DNA of 64,000 bases from Nyssa sinensis. Lineage: Eukaryota > Streptophyta > Magnoliopsida > Cornales > Nyssaceae. The stretch is from NCBI GenBank assembly GCA_008638375.1, contig CM018032.1, positions 57,975,382 through 58,039,381 on the forward strand. The letters are read 5' to 3'. The notes under the pieces are model-generated. The model was given only the letters and a program-made list of their open reading frames with translations, was not told the DNA's origin and ran no database searches. Position numbers and translations under genes: made by a program. Below, piece by piece: positions 10,701-22,355 of the stretch; the first letter of the stretch is position 1; each line of letters begins with the position of its first letter.

Positions 10701-13545
10701 CTTTTGGGTTAAAGAAGCAAACCAATTGCATTTAGACACATTTATAACATTTTTGGGAGACCTTGGGCAATAATTTTTGTAAGCCCGGCCCTTTTTTTTT
10801 TATAGAATGGGTTCACCCCCCTCGGGCGCCATTTTATAGATTTACTTTTACCGATAAAAAAGTATCAAGATCGGGAGCTTTCCAAGTCAATAGGTTGCAA
10901 TAAAATGACGAGAATGGACCTCTGTCCCTATTTGACATGATGTCCCAGCAGTAGCATGGGTGTCTTCAGTAGAAATTGGGTACCCAAACTTGCACGGGGT
11001 CAATAACAAGTTTCCCTGCTACTCTGTAAAGGGAGATGGTTGATGATACGGCCTTATTTTGCTTTAGAAAAAAAAATCCCTTTCAATTTAACTACTTGTA
11101 CACAATAGGTTATGGTGGCAACTTCCACTGGTAATTTCTTCATTTCAATCATTTGATTACTGAATCCTGCCATGATGCTACATGCGGGCAAATATTTATG
11201 TGCATAAGAGCTGCATTTTACTGGTAAATGAATTATAGGTTGTAGATTCTGTAATACTTTGCATGTATCAGTTATCCTTTTGTTATGATTATTCGTTAAT
11301 AAATATGTTTATATTTGTTCATGAAATTTTTCTGGAAGGTTCTCTGATCATATATTTTGGATGATACTTCTCTCCCAGTTTCCTCTGCAGATTCGTTAGC
11401 TGGAACATTTCAAACTATTAGGAATCAATAATATGATATTTCAAATACTGTGTCAGAAAGCAGGGAGATCATACATCTGTTGTCAGAGTTGTGACTCTCC
11501 CATTCTACTGCCTTATGCTTGTTTCCAGACTGGCAGACAGCCTTTCACTCTTACCACCATCGTTCTCTTCCTTTCCTTTTGTCCCAATCTTTTAACCATT
11601 GTGAAACCACCTACCATTAAAATTTGTTACATAGTTTCCTGTTAAGATTTTCCATAAGGGTATTGAACAAGGTCAATCAAATTGGCCGTTTGCCACGGAG
11701 GATCATGCTTTATGGAGAGATCTCATTTCTACTAAATATGGGTGTGAGGAAGGGGGTTGGCTCACTTATGATGTGGTGGAGCAGTATGGGTGTGGAGTGT
11801 GGAAAACTATTCAAAGAGGGAGAGAAGGCTTTGCTCCTTGTATCAAGTTTGACACTAGGGGATGGTGGGATGGTTAATTTTTTGGGGGGATCCATGGCAT
11901 GGAGAAGGTGTCTTGAAGGAAAGATTTCCTAATCTCTTTAACATTGCTTTGGAGTTTGGACAAGGATGCTTTGGTTGCGGATTGCATTGAATTGGTAGGG
12001 GTAGAAGGGTTTGGAGTCCGAAACTTAGAAGGCAATTTTTGTGATTGGGAACTAGGGGAGGTGAATGAGTTGATGACTTCTTTTGCAAAGTGGATTTGAC
12101 AGATGAGAGGGTGGATGAGATAAAATGGAAGGGGAGTGGAGGCAAAAAAATTTCGGTCCGCTCTTTTTATAGGAAGTTGGTGAACAGGAAGGGTGTTTCT
12201 TTCCCTTGGTGGCACATTTGGAAGTCTAGGGTACCTACAAAGGCCACTTTTTTTGTTTGCGAAGCTATTCTTATGCCAGATAATCTTTAAAGTTGAGGTT
12301 ACCATTGATGCTCCTTGTGCAAAGAGGAGGAAGAGTCGGTAAACCATCTCCTTTTGCACTACAAGATTGCCCGGGATATGTGGAGTTTGTTATTCGCCAT
12401 TTTTTGTTGTAGTTGGGTTATGCTGGCCAAAGTCAAGTAACTTTTTTGGGGTGGAGAGGTTCAAGAATTAAAAAGGAATTGAAAGTAGCATGGAGAATGC
12501 TCTCATTTGCCTAGTTTGGTGCCTTTGGCGAGAGAGGAATGAAAGACTTTTAATGGAGAAGAGTGCCCTCCATGGAAGATGAAAGATACTTTATTGAAAA
12601 CTTTTTTCTTTTGGATCAAAGAAGAATATCTTATGTGTTTAGATAGGTTTTTGGATTTTTGGGGGGATCTTAGGCTTTAATTATTGTAGCCGATCCCTTC
12701 TTTTGTATACTTGGGTTTGCCCTTCTCGGGCTCCCTGTAATTAATACAATTTACTTTCACCGATAAAAAAAAAGAAGGTATTCAACAAGGTGGTCAAAGT
12801 TTCTAATATACCCTTTTGAAGTTTGCCCATTTACATTTAGAGGCACAACTCACATATCCTTCTCCGGAGAACACATTTCTTCTTTGTTCATGATGTCTGG
12901 GGCATTGAAGCTTCATTTTGTGCTGTGATTTATTAGTTGTCATTTATGATGATGCTGGGGGAAAGAACTTATTGGTATAACAGATAAGGTCACAGTTGCT
13001 TATTACATGTATGTACATTTATATATACGTATATGTACTTTGTTTTTTGTCAGATCTTTATAAATATTTTTATTCACACACATATATCTTGATAAGTACA
13101 TAAACACACACACTCACACGTATATATTAAACTATTTGCTTCAAAGATAAAATAAAAAAATGAAAAGCTAAGAGAAATAACTGTTTGCTGATTTTCCTTA
13201 TTGTTAGGTCTGGGAGGTCATCTCTACACGAGTCTTGGGCAAACAGTGTGTTCTGGCATCAAGGTTCAGTTGGTGTTTTATATGTTTATATTGACTATCA
13301 TCATTGGCCGATCCACAGGTTGCAAGAGCCAGCCAAAGATTTGAAATTTTCCAATTGTTACTTTGCTAAAAGTCTTTATTTATTAAAAGAAATGCTAAAA
13401 TGCTTTTAAAAATAGGAATTGCCCCTGCCCCCAATTTCTCTCCCCCCCCCCCCCCGTCCCCTCCTTCCTAAGAATTCTAACTTTTCCTCCCAGGCACAAT
13501 TCATGGATTGACCACCGACTGTCATGCTTGTGGAGATATGAAATA

Positions 13546-13576
<31 letters not shown>

Positions 13577-16500
13577 TTTTTGGACAAGTAGAGATATGAA
13601 CTGTAATACTCTTTTCTTTTTCATACAGGAAACCTTCTATCGCCTGATTCGTTGAAGAATGCACTGAATGGAGTGACCTCTGTGGTATAAGTTCTCTGAA
13701 TTTGTACTTCTTTAACCTCAGATCATATGAGTCAATCTTAAAATAAACTTTATGACATTAGATAAGGGTTCATATCCTCTTATTATGGGTTTAATTGATG
13801 TAGCCTATTCCTTGTAATTATGGGTTTGCCCCCCTGTGGGTGCTCTTTTTTATAAAATTACACCTGTAAAAAAAAAAATCCATTATTCATCGTCAAATTT
13901 ACTGTCACCAAACTGTTTCCAGTTGTTACCATGGTGTAGAAAGGTGCAATTTCATTTTATTTGAGACAAAAAATCAGTTGAATTACCACTGAAACCATAT
14001 GTTTAGATTTAAGAAATGCTGGTGGTGCTGTCCTAGCTAGATTTGACACATTTCAAACAGCAAAGAGTTGGCAATTCGCTATGGTTGTATTGGAGAGTGA
14101 TTATAGATGAGCTATGCCTTAAAGATGACTGCACACATTTTAGAGGACATAAGAGTTATTGATTCTTTTTTCTCTTTCTAGACCTTGTCTTTTGCAATCC
14201 CCATTATACTTACGGTTGTGCTATGATTTTAAAACAAATGGAGTTCTCTCCATATGATTTTCAGTTTCCCCTGCTTGTAGTGGTTTTTTTGGTCTGATTG
14301 CGTGCATAAATCTTGGAGAGTTTCACTGGAGAGTGATGGATTTTATAATGTATCTTATTTCAACTGTTCCTTAGAGTTAGGATTCTAGTTGTTGTACTTG
14401 GCAAAGTAAAACTATATCTGTGTTGACTATTTACTATTCTGGTTGTTGTACTTGGCAAAGTAAAACTATATCTGTGTTGACTATTTACTATTCTGGTTGT
14501 TGTACTTGGCAAAGTAATATTGTGTCTGTTTTGACTATTTCCAAAAATATTTTTAAGATTTGTGGTTCTGCCCAGTTATGTGGAGAACATTGCCTTTTTA
14601 CCTTCAACAGGGGTGAAAATGAATAATCCAATTTTACGTCTGTTGCAAGTTTGAATCCAAGCAATGTACGTACTGTTGAAATATGAATGATTAAGGAAGT
14701 TGGTCAAAATTACTATTTGGCAACTTATGAACTTATATTTAATATTCATTTGGTGGTGCATTGGATATGAATGAGGGTATAAATCTCCTTAACCACAATG
14801 TGCTAAGGTTTCCAATTTATATCTCTATGGAGGGCACTAAATCAGTTACTTTCTTTCTTGCTTTTGCCTGTTTACATTTTTTTTTTATTCTAGAATTATT
14901 GTGTTTGCATTTTAGAACTTCTGCTTCATGTTGCTTGTTTTCTATTTTCAATTTCAATACATGTTGGTGCATTTTTTGATTTAAGATGTACTTGATACAT
15001 ATCATGTGTTGGAGGTTTTGGCTCACACTCACACATGTATAAGATCAATGGGACTGCAAACATAAATGCTATTAGAGCTGCTGCAGAACAAGGTATGCCA
15101 TATCCTTTCAGCATATTTTTTTTTAAAATTTTTTTTTCAAAAAAGTTTGAGAACTAATAGCAGGGTGTATTTATTTATAAAAACCTTACTGTTAAAACAT
15201 CAAATTTGGGAAAATCTTCATATGTATTTTAGAGAGAAGAAAGATAGCAGAACAGAGGCAGAAGAAGAAGAACAAGAAATTGGAAGACAAAATAGAGCAC
15301 CTTCAGATATAGGGAAGAAAAGGAAGTACTAAATAGTATCATTTTAAAAGTTATTGAAAATTGACTTGAGATTGGCGAGAGTGCTTTAGAAATAGTTGAG
15401 AAGCCTTGCATGGTAATGACAGGGTCATACATCGGATGTGTTAGATAAATACACACTGTATTTTAAATCGCTAAATGTACTGGAAGCAACTGCATCGGAT
15501 GTGTTAGATAAATACACGTTGTATTTTTAAGCTGCTAAAGTACTGGACGTAATTATTGTGTTGAAGTGATAACCATCATTTCAACTTTCAAGCACTTTGT
15601 CACTTACTACTGTTGGAATGAGTATATCAAATGATAATTTATGCATTCAATTCTTAGGACGTGCTTATGAATCTAGTTTGTTTCCATGGCATTTGGAAGG
15701 AATGTAAACTAGTAAATGAATAGATTTCTTAATACTAGTAGTGTAGTATAAAATTATGTGAAGATATTGTTAAAAACTTCATTCTTTCCTCTCTCTCTCT
15801 CTTTTTTTTTTTTGATTTCGACATTTTTGTACTTTTGAATGTGTATTTGCCTGAGTTCTGAGTTGAAATATTCTGATGATAACAATGGAATGTTACACTT
15901 GCACACTTGCCCCAAAGAAATGTTGACATTTTGAATTAATTAATTTACACTTTTTTTTGGTGGTTGTATAATTTCCTTCTTTCTGCAGATAATTTGCAAT
16001 ACATGCTATTTACAGTGGAAGGCCATTGATTTATATAATAAGAGTAAACATTATTTGTATACTGATTTCTAAATTATAAGGCAAGGATTAGGTGGTGGTA
16101 ATAATTGTGAACCTTATGTGGCCCATCCTCCCGGATATATGAGTTGCTACTTATTTGCCTGGCTCCTTCATGTGCATTAATGTCTGCAGGCGTAAAAAGA
16201 TTCGTATATATCTCTGCTGCTGACTTTGGTTTGGCAAATTACCTACTACAAGGATATTATGAGGGGAAGGTACGTTCTTGCTTGCTACTCGTTCATGTAT
16301 TATAAGTATAATTTTGAAAATGAAAAGATTAAACTTTCGAAACAACTTTGTGAATTTTTTGTCGACGAGTAGTAGTAACCTAGAATACCCAATTCGTTGG
16401 ATTGGGTGAAAATTTCCCTCCAATCCACAAATTTGTTATTTTTAAATGAAATCAAGTTATATTTGTGAATTGACTTGGTCAAAGGCGCAAATTTGACTTT

Positions 16501-19500
16501 TTGACTCGCATATTTGACTGATTATAGGGCTGAATTCAACTTTTGACCATGATTAGACCTCCATCAATTTATAACTTATTAAAAATGGATACTCAATTGA
16601 TACTTTACTGTTATGGAGCATCAAACTTCTATCCTATAAAGCACAGACACTCTATTTTGGCTCACGTGTCCGTGTTCGTGTCGAACACCGACACTTTCGG
16701 ACACTTAGCAGACATGTGTCAAACACGCGAAAAAATTGTATCCAAATGCTTTTATTTTTTTCTAAATTTGGGACACATTTCGGACATTTTTGGGACAATT
16801 TTTTTTTCCTCTTATCCTTACTTCTTGTTTTTGGTTATATATATACATATATACAAAATGTAATAGTTAGTAAATTTGTTTTGGAACTTTAATCATGGAT
16901 GTTGATGATTAAATGAAGAAGCTCTTGAATTTTTATTTAATGACTTTGTTATTTTAATAGCTTAATAACATTTTTGTGATTTGTCTTTTTATGCCAATTT
17001 TAATTGAAATAATGTTAGGATCTTATTATATCGTCATATAAAAAAAATGTATATATATTCAATGTTGTCCCTAACGTGTCCGTGTCCGTGTCCTACTTTT
17101 TTGAGAAATGGTGTATCTATGTGTCCGTATCGTGTCGTGTCGTATCCGTGTCTTGTGTCCATCTCCGCGCTTCTTAGCTTCTATCCAATTTCTTCCACAA
17201 CCAAGCCAAGAGCCATATTGCCAAAGAAGACTTGTTTGCAATCTTTGCACTTTTTCATTTATATAATAGATTTTAGTTATACAAATGTGCATATATGTAT
17301 GGACATATAAATATTCATTTCTCTCTGGAAATGCTTTGGATATGTGGATCCTTCAAAATTTTGGCTCTCTTGCTCTCACTATTTGCTCTGGTATCTTAGA
17401 TAAAAAACCATGTAGATGAACTGATTGATGTGTCTTAAGCCCTTTTTAGTGAAAACAAAAACACTATTAAACAGGAATGGTTTCAACTTTCTAGTTTAAC
17501 AAATTACAACTATCTTATATATTGTGAAATTAAAGATCTATGCAACAAGAGTTAGAGAGAGAGAAAAAACGATAAGATTTACGTAGTTCGGCAATGTGCC
17601 TACATTCACGGGAGCGGCTATGCTCTTCACTGTATAGAAAATAGGGTTACATATCTCTAACATTATATTTTCAAAAATTTGGAAACATACTTCCATTAAT
17701 GCACAAAATGGAGATGTACCTTATATTATTCACTGTAATAAATGGTTTCTGTAATTGCTACAATTTTTCGAAGGATTAATTAATATGGAAATATATTTCA
17801 ATTCTGCAGTACTCTGTCTTAGCAATTAATGCAGCACATTCTTTTTAAATATTTAGAAAGCTCATTTTTTATTAATTCCTCCTTTGTCACTTTTCTGATG
17901 GAAAATTTTCTTGTATGCTGATGCAGAAAGCAGCTGAAACAGAGCTAATGATCAGATTCCCATACGGAGGTTAAGTTTCTCATTTTCTCACTGGGATTAG
18001 GAATGTCTGAGTCTCTATTTAGCATGCAGTGGAGTTCTAATTCAATATATGTGTTCTGCTCAATGAAGGAAACCTTGCTGAATTTGTTTACTTGATTTCT
18101 TGAGATATTCCATTATAATTCGAAACAATTCATGCATATGATGGGAAGAATCATTTTGTGGGAATGTTCTTCTGTATATAGAAGTATGGAGTCAGGATGT
18201 GCTGTTGTTCAAGTCTACTTAGATTTAGTTGCCTAAAGTAATTGAGGCTTCTCCCTAGTAACTGATAATTGGGCATTTGAAATTTGACATAAACAAGGCA
18301 ATTGTCTGTTGTAATCTCTGAAGGATATTATTACTGGAGGTACCTTATTAAAGCTTCATTGTCATCTGTGAAGGATAAACAATTTCTCTTTATTTTTTTT
18401 TCAGCTTTTAGTTGCACCAATTTATTCCATATATATATATATATATTTGGAACAGATTGTGGAAAATTTATGTTCAAAATCATTGTTTTGGCAAAGACAT
18501 TATTTATGGGAGGTTTAGTTTCAACTAAGTAAACTAAAAGGCATCGTTCAGGTAATAAGCTTATTGCTACCTGGGTTAGGTGATTGATGGAGTAATAAGT
18601 ATGCTGTTAAAAATTTGGCAATGCCCAATCAAGTACAGCCAACTAACCTAGGTAGCTTTACTCGATTGAGGTTTTACAATTTTTTGGTAACAAGCTTGTT
18701 GCCCCATTATTGTTGCAAACTAAGTAATAATATTTCAACAAAGACACCAAAAACCAGGGGCGCATCCCATGTATACATGAGGGATATGAAGTATATCCCT
18801 CCCAAAAACTCTACATCAACCATAGCAGACTTTACAATCGAAAAATAATCACTCCTTAAACACAAACTCTTTAATCCAACTACAAAGCATGTTCCCTTTG
18901 AATGTTCTCCTATTCTGCTCACCCCAAATGCACCCAAATAGAGAAAGGGTTGCCACATCCCACACCTTCCTCATCCTCCGCTTAATGCAAATCCCTCTCC
19001 AATACCTTAAGAGATCCATAATCGAACCATGCATAACACATTCCAACCCCAAAAGGAAGAAGATAAGCCCCCAAAGCTCCCTAATGATCCTAAAATGGAG
19101 AAGCAAATGGCTAACTAACTTCTTTTCCTCCTTATACAAGCAACATTGACTAAGGATGATTCTATTTTGTCACCCAGATGTTTTAATTACCTTAAGAGCA
19201 TTGTGATTCATGAAAAAATTTACCTAAATATATTTGAATTTTGCAAAATATATTCAACTGCTAGGATTATATTACTCTTAAATCCCAAGTAATTGAAATT
19301 ATCAGTTTCTTGCAAATTATTGTATAATAACAGAATATTATTGTTGCTGAGGTGTTATTAAATTTTTGGTAACTAGCTTTTCACCCCATACAAATTCTTA
19401 AGAGTGATTCTATTTTGTTAACTAGAATCTTTAATTCTCTCAAGCGCATTGTGTTTTAATTTGAATTTTGAATAAGATATTCAATTTCTATAGGGATATA

Positions 19501-20823
19501 CTGCTGTTAAAACTCGAACTATTCTTATAATTCCCAAGTAATTGAAATTCTCAATCTTCTGAATTATTATTAATTACAGAATACAATTGATGTTAGCGGG
19601 AAAAAGAACATACACCACTTCTCCTATTATCAGATTCATTTTTTAAATTTTTTTATCAAACATTCCTGATATTTCTACCATTTTCTTCTTGTATTCCTAA
19701 TTGTTTTATTTGTTACAATGTCTTGGACTGCATTTTATTGCAGAGGTATTCTTAAATCCTTTATATCTTAAAACATTTCTAGCTTGAAATGCCATATCCT
19801 GATTATTCGTTAGGATAAATATAGACTTCTGTGATATTGTTTATTCCAAAAGAATATATAATGAACTTGTTGGAGAAGATATATTTGTATAAGGGCTGCT
19901 ATCGTTATTTCCTTCTTCAGGTGTCATTCTGAAGCCAGGTTTCATACATGGTACTCGCCAAGTTGGGAGCGTAAAGTTACCTTTAGGTGTTATAGGGGCT
20001 CCATTGGAGATGGTAAAAATTTACTGCTTATAGTGTTATTGATCTTGTATGATAAATTCTTAAATGATTTGTATCCAACACGATTTTACTTTTTCATTTT
20101 AAGATTGTGGCCATGTGGAATTCATTAGTTGTTGCTCGTATACAAGAAGGGATAATGTGCACTCTAAGCAGGACACATGTAATGTTATTTTGGTGATATC
20201 TATGTTTTGGGTTTACCAATAAATTTACCTTAGTGCTCAAACTCTTACAAATAGAGCAGCAAAGGGATTGTCCTAGCCTTGGATTCAGCATCTTTTGCCT
20301 GTTAACACCATGCCTATCTACTCACCTCACCCCAACTCAATTCAACAAAGCTGTAAATTCTAGGTACTTAATGTCAGCTAAAAAAATCTTTTTGCCGTAG
20401 AGCTATCTATGGCCATACTCCATTATATCATAGGCCATTGTGTGATAATGGCTTTTCAGTGAATCTTTAGTATGCTTAGTTCACATGCCGTTGCTCCTGC
20501 CACATGTTGCCAGATGAAGTCACATGTCCCTATGCGTTTTACCTGTTGTTGTGTGAGTTCAGATTGATTTGATGATGTACAGACACTGTTTATTATTTGG
20601 TATTGCCTCAGGATGATGGTAAACTTTTTAACGTTTACTGCAGGTTCTCCAACATGCAAAGCAGCTAAACCAAATCCCACTAGTTGGTCCACTCTTTACA
20701 CCTCCAGTAAATGTGTCTTCAGTAGCAAAGGTTGCAGTAAGAGCTGCAACAGATCCAGTGTTTCCTCCCGGGATTGTTGATGTATATGGTATACTACGAT
20801 ATAGCCAACAAAAGTCAGCTTAG
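4798..20823 (+). CDS. NAD(P)-binding Rossmann-fold protein, atypical SDR (NDUFA9/COQ11-like, At5g15910-like)
   Basis: Ten coding exons: 4798-4853, 6085-6202, 6308-6396, 13208-13263, 13629-13684, 14999-15092, 16190-16269, 17927-17969, 19921-20012, 20644-20823. They sum to 864 bases, exactly 288 codons. The product (287 aa) has a basic, Ser-rich N-terminus suited to organelle import. Then come the nucleotide-binding motif GGNGFVG (GxxGxxG) near residue 63, a central [19 protein letters not shown] stretch, and a YYEGK (YxxxK) site. Its closest relative as I recall is Arabidopsis At5g15910. The family is related to complex I NDUFA9 and yeast Coq11, so a mitochondrial quinone-linked role is possible but inferred. 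All introns are GT-AG except the one before 14999, which ends in AC. Exon 1's donor (4854) is the least certain boundary. Intron 3 (6.8 kb) holds nested LINEs. Confidence 0.9.
5301..5591. repeat. tandem duplication, period 150 bp, in intron 1
   Basis: Two adjacent copies start at 5301 and 5451 with TGGATGTAGATATAGAATTC and both end with GCCTATACCCTT. They have diverged by several substitutions and small indels. There is no coding potential. Confidence 0.85.
6430..6587. repeat. tandem duplication, period 77 bp, in intron 3
   Basis: Copies begin at 6430 and 6507 with GGTTCCTTCAGTTTTGATTC and are nearly identical. An open frame runs through both strands by chance; it is not a gene. Confidence 0.85.
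7217..7233. repeat. poly-G tract (17 G)
   Basis: An uninterrupted G run follows a short GT repeat. Its length may be unreliable because homopolymers are hard to sequence. Confidence 0.85.
8691..9302 (+). repeat. 329-bp-offset tandem duplication across the L1/RTE junction
   Basis: 8691-8973 and 9020-9302 are almost identical and span the L1-to-RTE junction. Each copy holds the end of the L1 fragment and the start of the RTE. The 46 bases between them are scrambled pieces of the same unit (GATAAAATGATTT repeated). The duplication therefore happened after the RTE inserted. Confidence 0.9.
8767..10447 (+). mobile_element. RTE-type non-LTR retrotransposon (reverse transcriptase), nested in L1
   Basis: The longest open piece (9195-10037) encodes a reverse transcriptase palm: [33 protein letters not shown], and the catalytic FADDIVL box. 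[15 protein letters not shown] and [19 protein letters not shown] follow. Coding similarity continues past a stop at 10038 ([32 protein letters not shown]) with more nonsense codons. The 3' end reads GCCGACCCCAAGTAATTGGG, then ATAAGGCTTTG and a TTGAG repeat, the usual tail of plant RTE elements. The N-terminal endonuclease is missing. The element is dead by stops and 5' truncation. Confidence 0.9.
10862..11655. other. intron sequence between two LINE insertions
   Basis: Ordinary intron 3 sequence of the SDR gene. I see no gene or clear repeat. An open frame at 11433-11645 has no recognisable motif. Confidence 0.5.
11656..12791 (+). mobile_element. 5'-truncated L1 LINE with target-site duplication
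   Basis: The insertion is flanked by near-identical direct repeats: AAGGGTATTGAACAAGGT at 11656-11673 and AAGGTATTCAACAAGGT at 12775-12791. The right copy follows directly on the poly-A tail (12767-12774). The interior shows ORF2 C-terminal signatures in broken frames: [16 protein letters not shown] and [16 protein letters not shown] segments, [36 protein letters not shown], and [26 protein letters not shown] terminator-rich 3' UTR (CCTTCTCGGGCTCCC) precedes the tail. It was copied by target-primed reverse transcription and is now inactive. Confidence 0.88.
13442..13456. repeat. poly-C tract (15 C)
   Basis: Uninterrupted C run in intron 4 of the SDR gene. Exact length is doubtful. Confidence 0.8.
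13541..13580. repeat. TA microsatellite with poly-T
   Basis: An (AT)n run followed by a T run, about 50 bases upstream of exon 5 of the SDR gene. Confidence 0.85.
13788..13879 (+). mobile_element. short L1 3'-end relic
   Basis: It contains GTAGCC..TTCCTTGTAATTATGGGTTTGCC, then CCCCTGTGGGTGC, then a poly-A run. This matches the 3' UTRs of the two larger L1 copies at 10790-10861 and 12690-12774. Only the last 90 bases were inserted. Confidence 0.6.
14382..14543. repeat. tandem triplication, period 54 bp
   Basis: Three copies start at 14382, 14436 and 14490 with ATTCTRGTTGTTGTACTTGG. The first two are nearly identical and the third has diverged in its second half. They lie in intron 5 of the SDR gene. 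Confidence 0.9.
15430..15550. repeat. tandem duplication, period 63 bp
   Basis: Copies start at 15430 and 15493 with CATCGGATGTGTTAGATAAA. They lie in intron 6 of the SDR gene. Confidence 0.88.
16613..17180 (+). repeat. dispersed 'TGTCCG' repeat, copy A
   Basis: Both ends are dense in TGTCCG/GTGTCG words, and the middle is an AT-rich core. The whole unit matches 56174-56650 in reverse orientation (see copy B), including the core segment GATGATTAAATGAAG and the terminal GCTTCTTAG. It has no coding potential or poly-A tail, and I see no clear target duplication. It lies in intron 7 of the SDR gene. The class is unknown; it may be a non-autonomous element. Confidence 0.8.
18668..19585. repeat. 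diverged tandem duplication split by an L1 insertion
   Basis: Segment 18668-18722 plus 19149-19345 matches 19360-19585 in order: TTTTTGGTAAC.AGCTT, then GATTCTATTTTGT, then CCCAAGTAATTGAAATT, then ACAGAATA. The first copy is split by the L1 fragment at 18730-19145, so the duplication came first. Confidence 0.7.
18730..19145 (-). mobile_element. L1 LINE 3'-end fragment (antisense)
   Basis: On the - strand the open piece 18849-19139 encodes [18 protein letters not shown], then a [13 protein letters not shown] motif and a short C-terminus. This is the end of L1 ORF2 (zf-RVT region). A 3' UTR with a CTCATGTATACATGGG word follows towards 18740. It is antisense to the SDR gene, in its intron 8. 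Confidence 0.75.
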
Positions 20824-22317
20824 GCTTGTTAGGTATTTTCTTCTCTTCTGTTCTTGCTATAAGAGCACCAGCATCCGGTGCTAGCTTTTCTCGTATTGGA
20901 ATAATTTTTTATGTCAGTCAAAATGTAAATCTCATTCTCTTATTGTCACACACTGAAAACAAGTGCATTATGGAGACTTGAGATGATAAAATCTATTTAA
21001 AGTGCATTAGTTTTTCAAATTGGTGTTTTCCTTTATTATCTGTTCTTTCTTTAGATCAGCTGTGGATCCAGAGGTGGTGTTTGCTCAACACTTGGAAGTT
21101 TTTTTTCCCTGCCTTCATTTTAGAAAATTGAAACTGTGTTTTGTCAGACTTGTAATATTTTTGTTTATTTGCTCCAGAGAAATAGAAAGTGCTTCTAAAA
21201 GGCTAAGCAGAAGATTCCTTGTTGTTAGGGGAAGTTTGGGCACCCTGATCAAAGGAAGTTGTTCATTGGAAGCAATTGAAGGCAAAATTATAAATTTTCA
21301 ATGGTATTATTGCTAAAAGATGAAAATTGAAGCTGTTGCTCAAAATGAGGAACAGTCTTCAGTAGAAAAATTGTCTGTTTTCATGCCATATACTGATTTT
21401 GTTTTCAATTTTTACTTTTGTTTCTAATGCTATGGAAAACAAAGGGGACTTGTTTCAGATGGTGCCGAGAAATCAGCAGAACAATGAGTTTACTTTCTTT
21501 GAATCTCCAAATGCTTCCATGATTCTCTTTTCCTTCCCTTGAAGATGATGAATTTGGTTGATAATTAAAACGGAGTATAGTTGACAGTTTTAGACCTACT
21601 AGGGTTGCAATGCCTCAAGGCTGGATTGATTTTGAAGGTGAAGTTTTGCTGGCTCTAAAATTAATGCTTAAATTTGTTTGAAAAAAATTTTACTGAAAAA
21701 GTCAAGACTCTGACTGCCCTGCATGTAAAATAATTGTGTTTATAAATGGATTAGAGGTCGGGCCTTGACGCAATTATAATGTTGTTCCATTGTGACGAGT
21801 TGCCGAAAGAACCTTACCGTTTCCGGAAGTAAAGTTGCTTATATCTAACCGTCTCATGCTTGCAATAACAAGAGACTCGTGCACTGGGATTGCCTTTTAT
21901 GTTTATAGGGAGAATGTTGCTTTGGATTGCAGTATTCGAAAATGATTGAGGGTGTAATGTGGTTGAATTGATAGTTCTATATAACAAAATGCCAACTATA
22001 CTTCCATAAATCTAATACTTTTGTTTAAATGAATGTAGAAGTGACATACCTGGGGGAGATGGGGTCTGGTCAATAGTAGCGGCCATGGGGGAGATGAGAG
22101 TTGAGGTTTGGAAGTGCTGAATGAGGATAAAAATATAAGAAAGGATATTTTCATAGTTATTTGAAGATATGGCTTTTGTTTAAGCCCCAATTTGTTGAGA
22201 CAAGATAGTGTGTCAAATAAAGAAACTATTTAAGAGGTATAGACACATAATACGGATATAATATATAATACGGATATGACATTTTTTAAAGAAGTACAAT
22301 TTGATTTCGTCAAGTAC

Positions 22318-22319
<2 letters not shown>

Positions 22320-22351
<32 letters not shown>
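22320..22351. repeat. AT microsatellite
   Basis: About 16 AT units in intergenic sequence. Confidence 0.9.

Positions 22352-22355
<4 letters not shown>

Larger units (their letters stand above)
8107..10861 (+). mobile_element. 5'-truncated L1-type LINE, interrupted by an RTE element
   Basis: 8107-8768 carries the C-terminal part of an L1 ORF2 in shifting frames. [10 protein letters not shown] and the [24 protein letters not shown] region come first, then [19 protein letters not shown] and [16 protein letters not shown], ending at KKFTVRSFY. The L1 resumes at about 10448 with CEVARDVW...[16 protein letters not shown] and stops at TAA 10770. A GC-rich 3' UTR (CCCCCTCGGGCGCC) and a short A-run follow at about 10850-10861. 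The zinc-binding (zf-RVT) segment between the two halves is partly missing. It sits in intron 3 of the SDR gene, in the same orientation. Confidence 0.85.
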
